Positions 1 through 5,217 are shown, counted from the first letter of the stretch. The stretch: 5,217 nt of DNA from DATLTV01 sp035533375 (GCA_035533375.1 DATLTV010000086.1:1-5217); one strand, 5' to 3'. The notes: a model not told the origin generated them from the letters alone. Numbers and translations are program-made.

Positions 1-1751
1 ACGCCGCCGAATGTATAGCCGGCGGGTTTTTGTTGTCCAGAAAAAGGAGCTTGGATCGTATACGGACCAGTCGCCATATTGTTATACGTCGCGCCGGTAC
101 CGGAACATGCCGAGAGCAATCCATTGCAAGGATCCTGGGGCCCTGACGCGAATTGCCACGAAGCCGAAACGGGCGTGTTGGTCGTCGAGTCGACTGATTG
201 CACCTGAATCGTGCCGCCCGAAGCCGACGCTCTCGATGCCAAACAGCTCGCCGTCGTGCCGCCGCCGGAGCCGGCGCACTGCCAGGAGGTCGAGCCGCCT
301 TGCGCCGGAAATGCCGGAGAAGAAGGGTTCACGGTACCCGCACTGCAAAAAGTATACAAACCCCAGCCGGTATCGGTCGAAGCGTACGTGTGGCCATTCG
401 CCGTACCGCAAGAGCCGTTCGTCCCCGAAGACGGGCCTACGGATATGGTTTTGGTAAAAGGCGCGCCGAAAGCCATGCCTCCGTATGCGAGTTTCCATGT
501 TTCCGTATATGAACCGGCGGTTCCCGGCGCAACCATACTCGTCATGGGAAACGTAATGGAAGATCCGGGAGCAACATTCGTGGGCGCGCTGTACGTTGGC
601 GTGTCAACATTTGCCACAGTACATAGCTTTACGTGGGTTATCGGATCGATAATGCAATTCCTCCAGAACTTCACTGTCACCGTTACTTGTACGGGTATCT
701 CAAAATAGATTGGCGTTGGATTGGTCGTGAACGAACCGCTATGCTGAAGCGTGACCGCCGCCGCGGATTGCGCGGAGAACATCCACCAAGAACTGCACGA
801 CGATCCGACCGGATCTATATATGGATCGGGCGCCGGATAACCGCCATAACTACTGTCGCAGGTTCCCGTCGTGGCTCCGAGCGCCAGGTCGGAAGCTACG
901 GTATCCGTATACCAGGGAATGCTTCCGGCGTTCTGCATGGTGACGGAATTCGGGTTCACGCCGTCGGCACCGATTGATTTTGTTTGACTCGCGGTGAAGC
1001 TTGAAGGAATATTGTTGCCGACGGGGACGCCGTCGAGAGAATCGACGTTAAGGTAAAGACGCGTACAATCCGCTACGTCGCCTGCCGCCGACCAACCGGT
1101 ACCGGTATCGCCTCCGCTACTGGACCAACCTCCTGAGGTATAAACCGGGACATCTGGTTGGCCGGGGGGCTGCGCGCAATAATACGGAGGGGAACTCAGT
1201 GGATTATAATCCCCTTCCTGGAGTCCAACGCTCGTATTCACGAAAAGTTTGCCGGAAGACGACTTTGTGTTGACCGCAACTTGATACATAGCGTGCCCCG
1301 GATCCGATCCTACGTTCTGGATGGCGCCGACCCAGGGAGACCATTGGCCGCCCGAACCCGCAACAGCGCTTGCCCAAGGAGACCAGCCCCATGGCCCCCA
1401 CCCACCGGGCAACTTTGGATTTTGCATCCGCACCCCGATTTGAAAATCGCTGGTAAAGGTCCCCTGTCCCGAGAGGTAAATTCTCGCGCAATCAGTATTA
1501 CCATACGGACTTCCGTCATATGCAGCTGAGCCGGCATAGGTGGTAATCGGATCGCTTGAATATTGCATGTTAGTCAAGTTTTTAGTACAACCGCTACTAC
1601 GGGATTCGGCGGCTTGTATGCCTATGACGGGAGCCGCACTTTGTGCATGCACAACAGGAACCGCCGAGAACAATATTGCGACCGCAAACATTCCCGCCAA
1701 AAGCGGACAGACGAGGGCAAAATGTTTTACGATTTTAAGCATGGTTTTCAT
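1..1751 (-). CDS. Secreted cysteine-rich multidomain surface protein, 3' end cut off by the window edge
   Basis: From ATG at 1751 the frame stays open for 583 codons and runs off the left edge, so the C-terminus is missing. An alternative ATG lies at 1742. Residues 1-36 form a classical signal peptide: basic start, hydrophobic core, VHA|Q cleavage after A36, no lipobox. The mature part is rich in Ser, Thr and Gly. In order it shows a DC-x-R-I-YL motif at 87-93, three W-x-P-W motifs at 118-140, a second DC-x-R-L-YL motif at 228-234, an NBR1-type Ig-like domain at about 266-438, a four-cysteine module at 445-503, and from 511 a beta-rich domain with GPYTI and PAGYT strings. The mature part has 14 cysteines, which suggests export and disulphide bonding. 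The start is one base after the upstream stop, so the pair is probably an operon. There is no Shine-Dalgarno sequence. A surface or adhesin role is inferred and the ligand is unknown. Confidence 0.88.
   Translation of the reverse strand, partial: MKTMLKIVKHFALVCPLLAGMFAVAILFSAVPVVHAQSAAPVIGIQAAESRSSGCTKNLTNMQYSSDPITTYAGSAAYDGSPYGNTDCARIYLSGQGTFTSDFQIGVRMQNPKLPGGWGPWGWSPWASAVAGSGGQWSPWVGAIQNVGSDPGHAMYQVAVNTKSSSGKLFVNTSVGLQEGDYNPLSSPPYYCAQPPGQPDVPVYTSGGWSSSGGDTGTGWSAAGDVADCTRLYLNVDSLDGVPVGNNIPSSFTASQTKSIGADGVNPNSVTMQNAGSIPWYTDTVASDLALGATTGTCDSSYGGYPAPDPYIDPVGSSCSSWWMFSAQSAAAVTLQHSGSFTTNPTPIYFEIPVQVTVTVKFWRNCIIDPITHVKLCTVANVDTPTYSAPTNVAPGSSITFPMTSMVAPGTAGSYTETWKLAYGGMAFGAPFTKTISVGPSSGTNGSCGTANGHTYASTDTGWGLYTFCSAGTVNPSSPAFPAQGGSTSWQCAGSGGGTTASCLASRASASGGTIQVQSVDSTTNTPVSASWQFASGPQDPCNGLLSACSGTGATYNNMATGPYTIQAPFSGQQKPAGYTFGG
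243..419 (-). other. Four-cysteine 'NG-x-CG ... TASC' module within the surface protein
   Basis: Residues 445-503 begin NGSCG, continue with ANGHTY, FCSAGT and SWQCAGS, and end GGTTASC. The cysteines are C448, C469, C492 and C503, which could make two disulphides. From memory this matches a short module repeated in secreted proteins of Parcubacteria-type genomes (NG-x-CG, then LCSAGT, then W-x-C-x-GS, then TASC). Only one copy is visible; more may lie beyond the edge. It is usually a spacer or adhesion module, and no biochemical role is known to me. Confidence 0.7.
438..956 (-). other. NBR1-type (four-tryptophan) Ig-like domain within the surface protein
   Basis: Residues 266-438 start with a strand reading VTMQNAGSIPW, which matches the family's 'NtG...pW' opening. 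They close with VAPGSSITFPM, APGTAGSYTETWKL, FGAPF and a final TISV strand, which match the family's 'PG-x-x, aP...G-x-Y-x-x-W-x-L ... FG ... i-V' ending. The domain is normally a little over 100 residues. Here it is about 170, because a cysteine-bearing segment with C298, C319, C366 and C377 sits between the two halves. In bacterial secreted proteins this fold is a structural or binding module. The assignment is by motif recall only. Confidence 0.65.
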
Positions 1752-1752
1752 T

Positions 1753-2277
1753 TTAACGAGAGACATAATCGACGGTCACCTGCGCGCCGCTCCCATCCGG
1801 TATCATGACGACAAGCGCGGTCGACGATGCCATGGTCGCCTGCACGTATGCCGACGAAGAAGCCGAGTCTTCGTAGGCAACGGTCCAACCGTTCTTATCG
1901 AAGTAATCTTTATAAGAGGCGAAGAGCGAAGAAGCAGATGATGCCGCGCTCCAGGTCAGCGTATACTCGTTCGCGGGCGCCGCATGTGGAGCGGTGCTCG
2001 TCGAAGGAAGCCCGTTCAAAACGGTCATGACGGCATCGGTGCCCATCACAAGTCCTTTCGGAAACGACGACGGAAGTCCGGCCGACGTTACGGCTCCAAG
2101 CGGCGCTCCGGGCGGAAGCGCGTTTGGATCTATTTTCGTAAAGTGAAGCGGCACGACGACGGTGTTCGGCTTACTGCCAGTGCCGACAGGAGGTCGCGCC
2201 GCGAAAAACACGGCAAGGAGAGTCACCGCGACGATCGCGGCGAGCAATATCCAAAAATTTTTCCTTCCGACCTTCAT
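1753..2277 (-). CDS. Membrane-anchored protein with a small exported C-terminal domain, unknown function
   Basis: This 174-residue protein has a short basic start (MKVGRKN), one membrane segment at about 8-27, and a proline-rich linker to about residue 65. Its C-terminal domain includes LPSSFPKGLV at 68-77, a strand at 105-109 (YTLTW), a helix at 118-128 (LFASYKDYFDK) ending in NGW at 129-131, and final strands VVMIP and VTVDYVS. From memory, the order 'P-x-x-FP ... FYK-x-x-L-x-x-NGW ... V-x-I-x-Y' recurs in unnamed small exported bacterial domains. I cannot give it a function. It has no cysteines, unlike its downstream neighbour. ATG 2277 fits a -10 element six bases upstream that would give a leaderless message. 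The stop is one base before the next start, so the two genes are probably translated together. Confidence 0.88.
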   Translation of the reverse strand: MKVGRKNFWILLAAIVAVTLLAVFFAARPPVGTGSKPNTVVVPLHFTKIDPNALPPGAPLGAVTSAGLPSSFPKGLVMGTDAVMTVLNGLPSTSTAPHAAPANEYTLTWSAASSASSLFASYKDYFDKNGWTVAYEDSASSSAYVQATMASSTALVVMIPDGSGAQVTVDYVSR

Positions 2278-2283
2278 TGCTTT

Positions 2284-2292
2284 ATTATATCA
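2284..2292 (-). promoter_or_regulatory. Extended -10 promoter element for the second operon, placed for leaderless transcription
   Basis: On the minus strand positions 2292-2284 read TGATATAAT, a perfect extended -10 (TGn followed by consensus TATAAT). The next six bases are AAAGCA and then comes ATG at 2277. At the usual spacing the first transcribed base would be the A of that ATG. No good -35 is visible at 16-18 bases upstream, which is normal for extended -10 promoters. The start-site position is inferred. Confidence 0.6.
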
Positions 2293-2295
2293 CAA

Positions 2296-2331
2296 TCACA
2301 TCAAAAGGTATTCGCTCTTATCCATACGCAT
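2296..2331 (-). CDS. Possible 11-codon upstream ORF with a strong Shine-Dalgarno sequence
   Basis: The reading frame encodes MRMDKSEYLLM and then TGA. It is preceded at 2342-2334 by GAGGAGGAG, with two bases between that run and the ATG; the AGGAGG core is four to five bases from it. No other start in the window has such a site. The ORF lies in the gap between the pilin cluster and the membrane-anchored gene, ends 18 bases before ATG 2277, and overlaps the region just upstream of the promoter. It is in frame with the downstream gene but separated from it by two TGA codons. It could be a leader peptide or a chance purine run; there is no homology evidence. Confidence 0.25.
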   Translation of the reverse strand: MRMDKSEYLLM

Positions 2332-2425
2332 GGCTCCTCCTCAAATATGTTTGCCATAGCACGATAATTCACGCTTGCGCGCGGATAGATTCCATCGCGC
2401 CTGGAGCAGAAGCGAGAAAAGTTAA

Positions 2426-2989
2426 TTATGGCGGCACGGGCGGCGGCGGCGGGATTATGGCGCTCACCGGCCACCAATTATAGAACTGGTCATCGGCCTC
2501 GACCGAAGAAAAGAAAACGCCGGTCTGCCAGGTGACGATTGATTGGACATCCAAGCGATACGATCCGATATGCGTGAATTTGATCGTCCGCGTGAAATTC
2601 GATTGTTTATTGGGGTTGCCGTTTGCATAGGAATAGAAACCGGTCGTCGGATCGAAATCGAGCGGCTTGCCGGTATTGATTGAAAGCTTGGTGCTCGTGT
2701 AATCGACGACGTATGTCTGCGCGTCCGTGGCGAATCCCTGAAGAGAGTCCCAACTCGTGCCCACGGCGCCGGCGGCAATATTGAGCTCGGTATTATGATC
2801 GAGCATATTTTTTACGATCTCGATCCCTTCGGACGCTAAATACGAGCCGCGATAATTGTCGGTCGCGATGCGGTTCAGGCTGAGCGATCGCGAAAGGAGG
2901 GCGAGAATCCCCATAAATCCCATAATAAGCACGCTTGATGCGATAATGGCTTCGACGAGCATTTGGCCGGCTCTTTGTTGTGTGCGCAT
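2426..2989 (-). CDS. Prepilin-type minor pseudopilin, PilV/GspI-like
   Basis: This 187-residue protein has an eight-residue leader (MRTQQRAG) and a type III signal cut at G8|Q9. Mature residues QMLVE place the conserved glutamate at +5 (E13), followed by a hydrophobic helix to about residue 32. The helix continues into YLASEGIEIVKN at 50-61, a stretch typical of PilV-like minor pilins in Patescibacteria. Residue +1 is glutamine, not the usual Phe or Met, but the remaining signal is intact. The globular part ends in strands around TRTIKFTHI and YRLDVQSIVTW, then NWW at 171-173, and the protein stops right after PPPPPVPP. It would be processed by the peptidase encoded upstream and join a pilus tip or priming complex. 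The start is 21 bases after the preceding stop, with no Shine-Dalgarno sequence. The subfamily label is less certain than the prepilin call. Confidence 0.9.
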   Translation of the reverse strand: MRTQQRAGQMLVEAIIASSVLIMGFMGILALLSRSLSLNRIATDNYRGSYLASEGIEIVKNMLDHNTELNIAAGAVGTSWDSLQGFATDAQTYVVDYTSTKLSINTGKPLDFDPTTGFYSYANGNPNKQSNFTRTIKFTHIGSYRLDVQSIVTWQTGVFFSSVEADDQFYNWWPVSAIIPPPPPVPP

Positions 2990-3010
2990 AATAGTGGTTG
3001 GTTTGAAAAA

Positions 3011-3634
3011 TTAGGGGGCCAAGGCGTCCATCTGGCGCGAGCTCACGGTCGTCTGTAAGTTCGTCACGTCGCTCGAAATGCCGAGGCTGTTCGCCGAAAT
3101 GCCGATGGAGATCGTAATCCGCGGCGGCCAGTTGTCGGTGGGCTGATTGCCGAATACGACGAAATTCAGGTACGCGACCGTGACGTTTATGCCCGTGAGC
3201 GGAGAAAAAGTGTAAGTGCCGTTCGTCAAATTCTCCTCCGCGCGCTCGATTGCGCCGCCCGCAAGCCGGTAGATTACGGGGACGCCGACCGCGTTCACAA
3301 AATCAATCTCGCCAGGCGGACAGCTATTGGGCCGGCAAAAATCGTAGCCCGTGCGCGCTTCGCGCGCTATCTGTTCGAGGACCAGACTCACGTTGTTGTC
3401 GGCGGAAATGAACGCGGCGACCTGCCGCTGGGTCCGCAGGGCAGTCACGAGCCCCCCGAGCGCGATGCTCACGGTAATTGAAAACACCCCGATCGCGACA
3501 ATCGTTTCGACAAGCGTGAAAGCGCTGCGATGATCATAAGAACTCCATCGTCCTCCGCTGGAGTTTACCCCGTGCCGCGACACGGGGCGGAGGAAAACGG
3601 GAAGTTGTGTCGTCTTTATAATGCGTTTGATCAT
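3011..3634 (-). CDS. Prepilin-type minor pseudopilin, PilW/GspJ-like, with an unusually long leader
   Basis: From ATG 3634 this is 207 residues. A TTG at 3646, overlapping the previous stop, would add four. The type III signal is SA|FTLVE, with cleavage after A38 and the glutamate at mature +5 (E43). A hydrophobic helix (ETIVAIGVFSITVSIALGGL) follows. The helix exits into a region with LVLEQIAREARTG at 85-97, which resembles PilW/GspJ-type minor pilins. C100 and C105 could form a small disulphide loop. The 38-residue leader is much longer than the 6-15 residues usual here, and no ATG, GTG or TTG lies in frame between a strong hairpin (3551-3594) and the cleavage site. The only other in-frame candidate is GTG 3583. 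The gene starts eight bases after the GspH-like gene. Role: minor subunit of the pilus priming complex, processed by the adjacent peptidase. Confidence 0.9.
   Translation of the reverse strand: MIKRIIKTTQLPVFLRPVSRHGVNSSGGRWSSYDHRSAFTLVETIVAIGVFSITVSIALGGLVTALRTQRQVAAFISADNNVSLVLEQIAREARTGYDFCRPNSCPPGEIDFVNAVGVPVIYRLAGGAIERAEENLTNGTYTFSPLTGINVTVAYLNFVVFGNQPTDNWPPRITISIGISANSLGISSDVTNLQTTVSSRQMDALAP
3551..3594 (-). other. Long bulged hairpin inside the start of the PilW-like gene
   Basis: On the plus strand TCCTCCG (3551-3557) pairs with CGGAGGA (3588-3594), and CCCCGTG (3568-3574) pairs with CACGGGG (3581-3587) around a six-base loop. The two stems stack directly on one side and are interrupted by a ten-base bulge (3558-3567) on the other. 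In the minus-strand message the outer stem hides GGAGGA, which resembles a ribosome binding site. No T run follows, so it is not an intrinsic terminator. Confidence 0.5.
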
Positions 3635-3642
3635 GGCTTTTA

Positions 3643-4254
3643 TCAAAAATCCACCTGTCCGGCGTCGTTTACCGTGACCGTGACATTGGACATGCCGTTG
3701 GAGGTTTGAAGATGCACGCTTGCCGGATTCAAACTGGCATTGCCGTTCGCGCTCACGCTCACAATCGTTCTCGGCTCAGGCGCGACAAAGAGGACGTACG
3801 TCATGCTGTCCAAGGGCGAGGAGTTGAACACAATATGGGAATCGAGAGGAAGGTTCTGATAATCGGCGAGTGCCTTGGCGGCCGCGGCGCTTTGGTCGAT
3901 CTGGGCCGGATCGATGTTTACGACCGAATTGCATGCGGGCGCAGGCACTCCGGTGGGAGGCAGATAGGAAAACAGCGAATAGGTGTTCGCGGCGTAATTG
4001 ATCTTCATACCATAGCCGCACGTACTCGCCTGGCCCGCGGCGACATCCTTGAAGGTGGTGACCGTGAGCGAGCGCGCTTTTGCTATGGCGGCAACGATCC
4101 GCTGTTCGTCGACGGAGAGCGTCACTTGGTTCTGGCCGGTTTTGCTGTAGATGATGGCGAACGAAGACAGGAACGCCGAAATAGCGATGACCACGAGAAT
4201 TTCGATGAGAGTGAAACCGGACTTGAGTCCTTTGGCGGATGCGTTGAGATGCAT
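3643..4254 (-). CDS. Prepilin-type minor pseudopilin, GspH/FimT-like
   Basis: This 203-residue protein has a 13-residue basic leader with two lysines (K8, K11). It is cut at G13|F14, giving mature FTLIE with the glutamate at +5 (E18). A hydrophobic helix follows to about residue 35. The region after the helix (VDEQRIVAAIAKARSLTVTTF, 48-68) matches the GspH/FimT pattern of a long amphipathic helix leading into a beta domain. The mature part has two cysteines, in STCGYG and APACNS, which could pair. The C-terminus is beta-rich (VHLQTS, VTVTVNDAG). The start is 48 bases after the peptidase stop and the gene ends with TGA followed at once by TAA. It lacks a Shine-Dalgarno sequence. The likely role is as a minor pilin in the priming complex, processed by the neighbouring peptidase. 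The class is certain; the exact subfamily is inferred. Confidence 0.93.
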   Translation of the reverse strand: MHLNASAKGLKSGFTLIEILVVIAISAFLSSFAIIYSKTGQNQVTLSVDEQRIVAAIAKARSLTVTTFKDVAAGQASTCGYGMKINYAANTYSLFSYLPPTGVPAPACNSVVNIDPAQIDQSAAAAKALADYQNLPLDSHIVFNSSPLDSMTYVLFVAPEPRTIVSVSANGNASLNPASVHLQTSNGMSNVTVTVNDAGQVDF

Positions 4255-4302
4255 GTGTATATTTTTAGTATTCTGTCCGTCCGAAGAACCTCTATAACTA
4301 TA

Positions 4303-5148
4303 TCATGCCGCCATGAGCCCTATATAGAAACGCATGAGTTCCAACCCTCCGAAGAAAACGATTGCGGCGCCGATCGCGAGGAAAGGGCCGAACGGCAGCG
4401 CGCTTTTCATGTGTTTGCGGCCGGCGGCTATCTGGGCGACGCCGAACGCCGCACCGATAATGAAACCGACGGCAGTGAACAGCAGCGTACCCGCGAGCCC
4501 GAAAAGAAGGCCGAGGGGCACCGCAAGCTTGAAGTCGCCGAGCCCCATCCCCCGCCCGCGCGTGATAAGAATGATCGCTCCGAAGAACGCGAGCGCAAAA
4601 AGCGCGCCGAACAAATGGCTCGCAAGCGCGCCCGGAGCCGCGGCGAAGAATACGGCGTACGAACCGGTCAAATCGTTCGCGGCGGGAACGGCTGCAAGCA
4701 TGATCGCGCCGAGCGCAAGCAGCGCGATATTGATCTCGTCGGGGATGATGGAAATCTGGATATCCACGAGCGACATGAGCAACAGCAATTCGAATACGAT
4801 GATCCAAATCGCAGCGAGGCTCGAAAATTGAGGATTGAGAATCGAGGGGAAAATAATGCCAAGACGCAGTGGAACAAAAACGAAGATCGAACCGCTCAGT
4901 ATCTCAACGATCGGATAGCGGACACCGAGGCGCGCTCGGCAACGACGGCAGCGGCCAAGCTGAAACGCGAAACTCGCGAGCGGAACGAGCTCGAACCAAC
5001 GCAGCGTTTTTTTGCAGTGCGGGCAGTGCGATCTGCCGCCGATCCGTTTCGTTGAAAAAAGAAAGCGGTCGGGATCATAGCGCAATGCGACCACATTCAA
5101 AAAACTTCCGATCGCGATGCCGAAAACAAAAAGGATGAACCAAGACAT
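4303..5148 (-). CDS. pilD: Prepilin peptidase (type 4 leader peptidase, PilD/GspO family)
   Basis: This membrane aspartic protease cuts the leader of type IV prepilins and pseudopilins on the cytoplasmic side. Many family members also N-methylate the new N-terminus. At 281 residues it has the usual full length. It opens with FGIAIGSFLNVVALR, then the cytoplasmic zinc-binding domain with C42-x-x-C45 and C67-x-x-C70, and the ELVPLASF segment between them. Several membrane helices follow. The catalytic aspartates are D129 (SLVDIQ, just before IPDEIN at 135-140) and D205 in the signature G-x-GDFK (202-207). The C-terminal LPFGPFLAIG motif is also typical. The intact cysteines indicate the bifunctional form, but methylation is inferred. 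It is first in a probable operon with three prepilin-type genes, its likely substrates. No Shine-Dalgarno sequence precedes ATG 5148. Confidence 0.97.
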   Translation of the reverse strand: MSWFILFVFGIAIGSFLNVVALRYDPDRFLFSTKRIGGRSHCPHCKKTLRWFELVPLASFAFQLGRCRRCRARLGVRYPIVEILSGSIFVFVPLRLGIIFPSILNPQFSSLAAIWIIVFELLLLMSLVDIQISIIPDEINIALLALGAIMLAAVPAANDLTGSYAVFFAAAPGALASHLFGALFALAFFGAIILITRGRGMGLGDFKLAVPLGLLFGLAGTLLFTAVGFIIGAAFGVAQIAAGRKHMKSALPFGPFLAIGAAIVFFGGLELMRFYIGLMAA

Positions 5149-5151
5149 AGG

Positions 5152-5162
5152 ATTATATTATC
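5152..5162 (-). promoter_or_regulatory. AT-rich -10-like patch directly before the prepilin peptidase gene
   Basis: The minus strand reads GATAAT (5162-5157) overlapping TATAAT (5157-5152), and ATG begins at 5148. If GATAAT is the -10, transcription would begin about two bases before the ATG, giving a nearly leaderless message. If TATAAT is used, the predicted start falls just after that ATG. I see no clear -35. It may be a promoter for the pilus operon or only an AT-rich stretch. Confidence 0.35.
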
Positions 5163-5217
5163 ATTTTCTTTGTCGGCGCGCTTTCCTTTATCCTTCGCGT
5201 CCTCCCTTCGTCCCGGC

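Noticed and set aside
82..498. A 138-codon minus-strand open frame in another frame
   Set aside because: It lies inside the long secreted-protein frame, which has a signal peptide and recognisable domains. The alternative product is arginine-rich and shows no motif.
1332..1400. WSPW motifs as a thrombospondin type 1 repeat
   Set aside because: The characteristic cysteine and arginine pattern of that repeat is missing around the tryptophans. The match is limited to the short W-x-x-W string.
1332..1500. Clostridial hydrophobic (ChW) repeats
   Set aside because: A loose likeness (VRMQN followed by GGW-x-x-W) is visible, but the AGTTGQS-type segment that defines the repeat is absent.
1707..1751. 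Lipoprotein signal at C15 of the long secreted protein
   Set aside because: The residues before C15 (ALV) do not fit a lipobox, and a clear VHA|Q signal peptidase I site follows the hydrophobic core.
2377..2401. GC-rich inverted repeat after the PilV-like gene as an intrinsic terminator
   Set aside because: Only five pairs plus a bulged two-pair extension can form, and no T run follows on the minus strand.
4255..4305. TGA read as glycine (code 25, as in Gracilibacteria/Absconditabacteria), joining the peptidase to the GspH-like protein through 16 sense codons
   Set aside because: The peptidase is already full length. A fusion would bury the prepilin leader, which must be near an N-terminus. 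The 583-codon left frame has many glycines, none as TGA. The sequence is also GC-rich, unlike those lineages.
3706..5055. A 449-codon plus-strand open frame antisense to the peptidase and GspH-like genes
   Set aside because: The product is a low-complexity mix of Arg, Glu, Asp and His with no domain or membrane pattern. The opposite strand encodes two unmistakable families across the same bases. It is a shadow frame of GC-rich coding sequence.

Overview
The window most resembles a member of the Candidate Phyla Radiation (Patescibacteria, probably a Parcubacteria-type lineage) with more than half G+C. This is inference. It rests on a minor-pilin cluster in the style of those genomes. It also rests on a secreted protein carrying the four-cysteine 'NG-x-CG ... 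TASC' module and an NBR1-type Ig-like domain, a combination I associate mainly with these small-genome bacteria. The genetic code looks standard: TGA ends two genes, and the 583-codon frame at the left edge has many GGN glycines and no in-frame TGA.

Every credible gene lies on the minus strand, so the window is described from right to left. Positions 5217-5149 are a short upstream region with an AT-rich promoter-like patch. Positions 5148-4303 encode a full-length prepilin peptidase (PilD/GspO family) with its zinc cysteines and both catalytic aspartates. Three prepilin-type genes follow: 4254-3643 (GspH/FimT-like), 3634-3011 (PilW/GspJ-like) and 2989-2426 (PilV/GspI-like). Gaps between these four genes are 48, 8 and 21 bases, so they are probably one operon. 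The peptidase would cleave the leaders of the three pseudopilins, which would then prime or cap a type IV pilus or pilus-like fibre. The assembly ATPase, platform protein and major pilin are not in the window.

A 148-base gap (2425-2278) separates this operon from a second unit. It holds a very good extended -10 promoter placed exactly for a leaderless transcript, and an 11-codon ORF with the only strong Shine-Dalgarno sequence seen at any start here.

The second unit starts at 2277-1753 with a membrane-anchored protein that has a small exported domain. One base after its stop comes a long secreted, cysteine-rich, multidomain protein (1751 to beyond position 1). This last gene has no stop in the window. 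It has a clear signal peptide, two 'DC-x-R-[IL]-YL' motifs, a tryptophan cluster, an NBR1-type Ig-like domain, the four-cysteine module and the start of another beta-rich domain. The two genes are probably co-expressed. The long one looks like a surface or adhesin-type protein of unknown binding target.

I see no RNA genes, mobile elements, CRISPR arrays or convincing intrinsic terminators. The long plus-strand open frames are shadows of the minus-strand genes.
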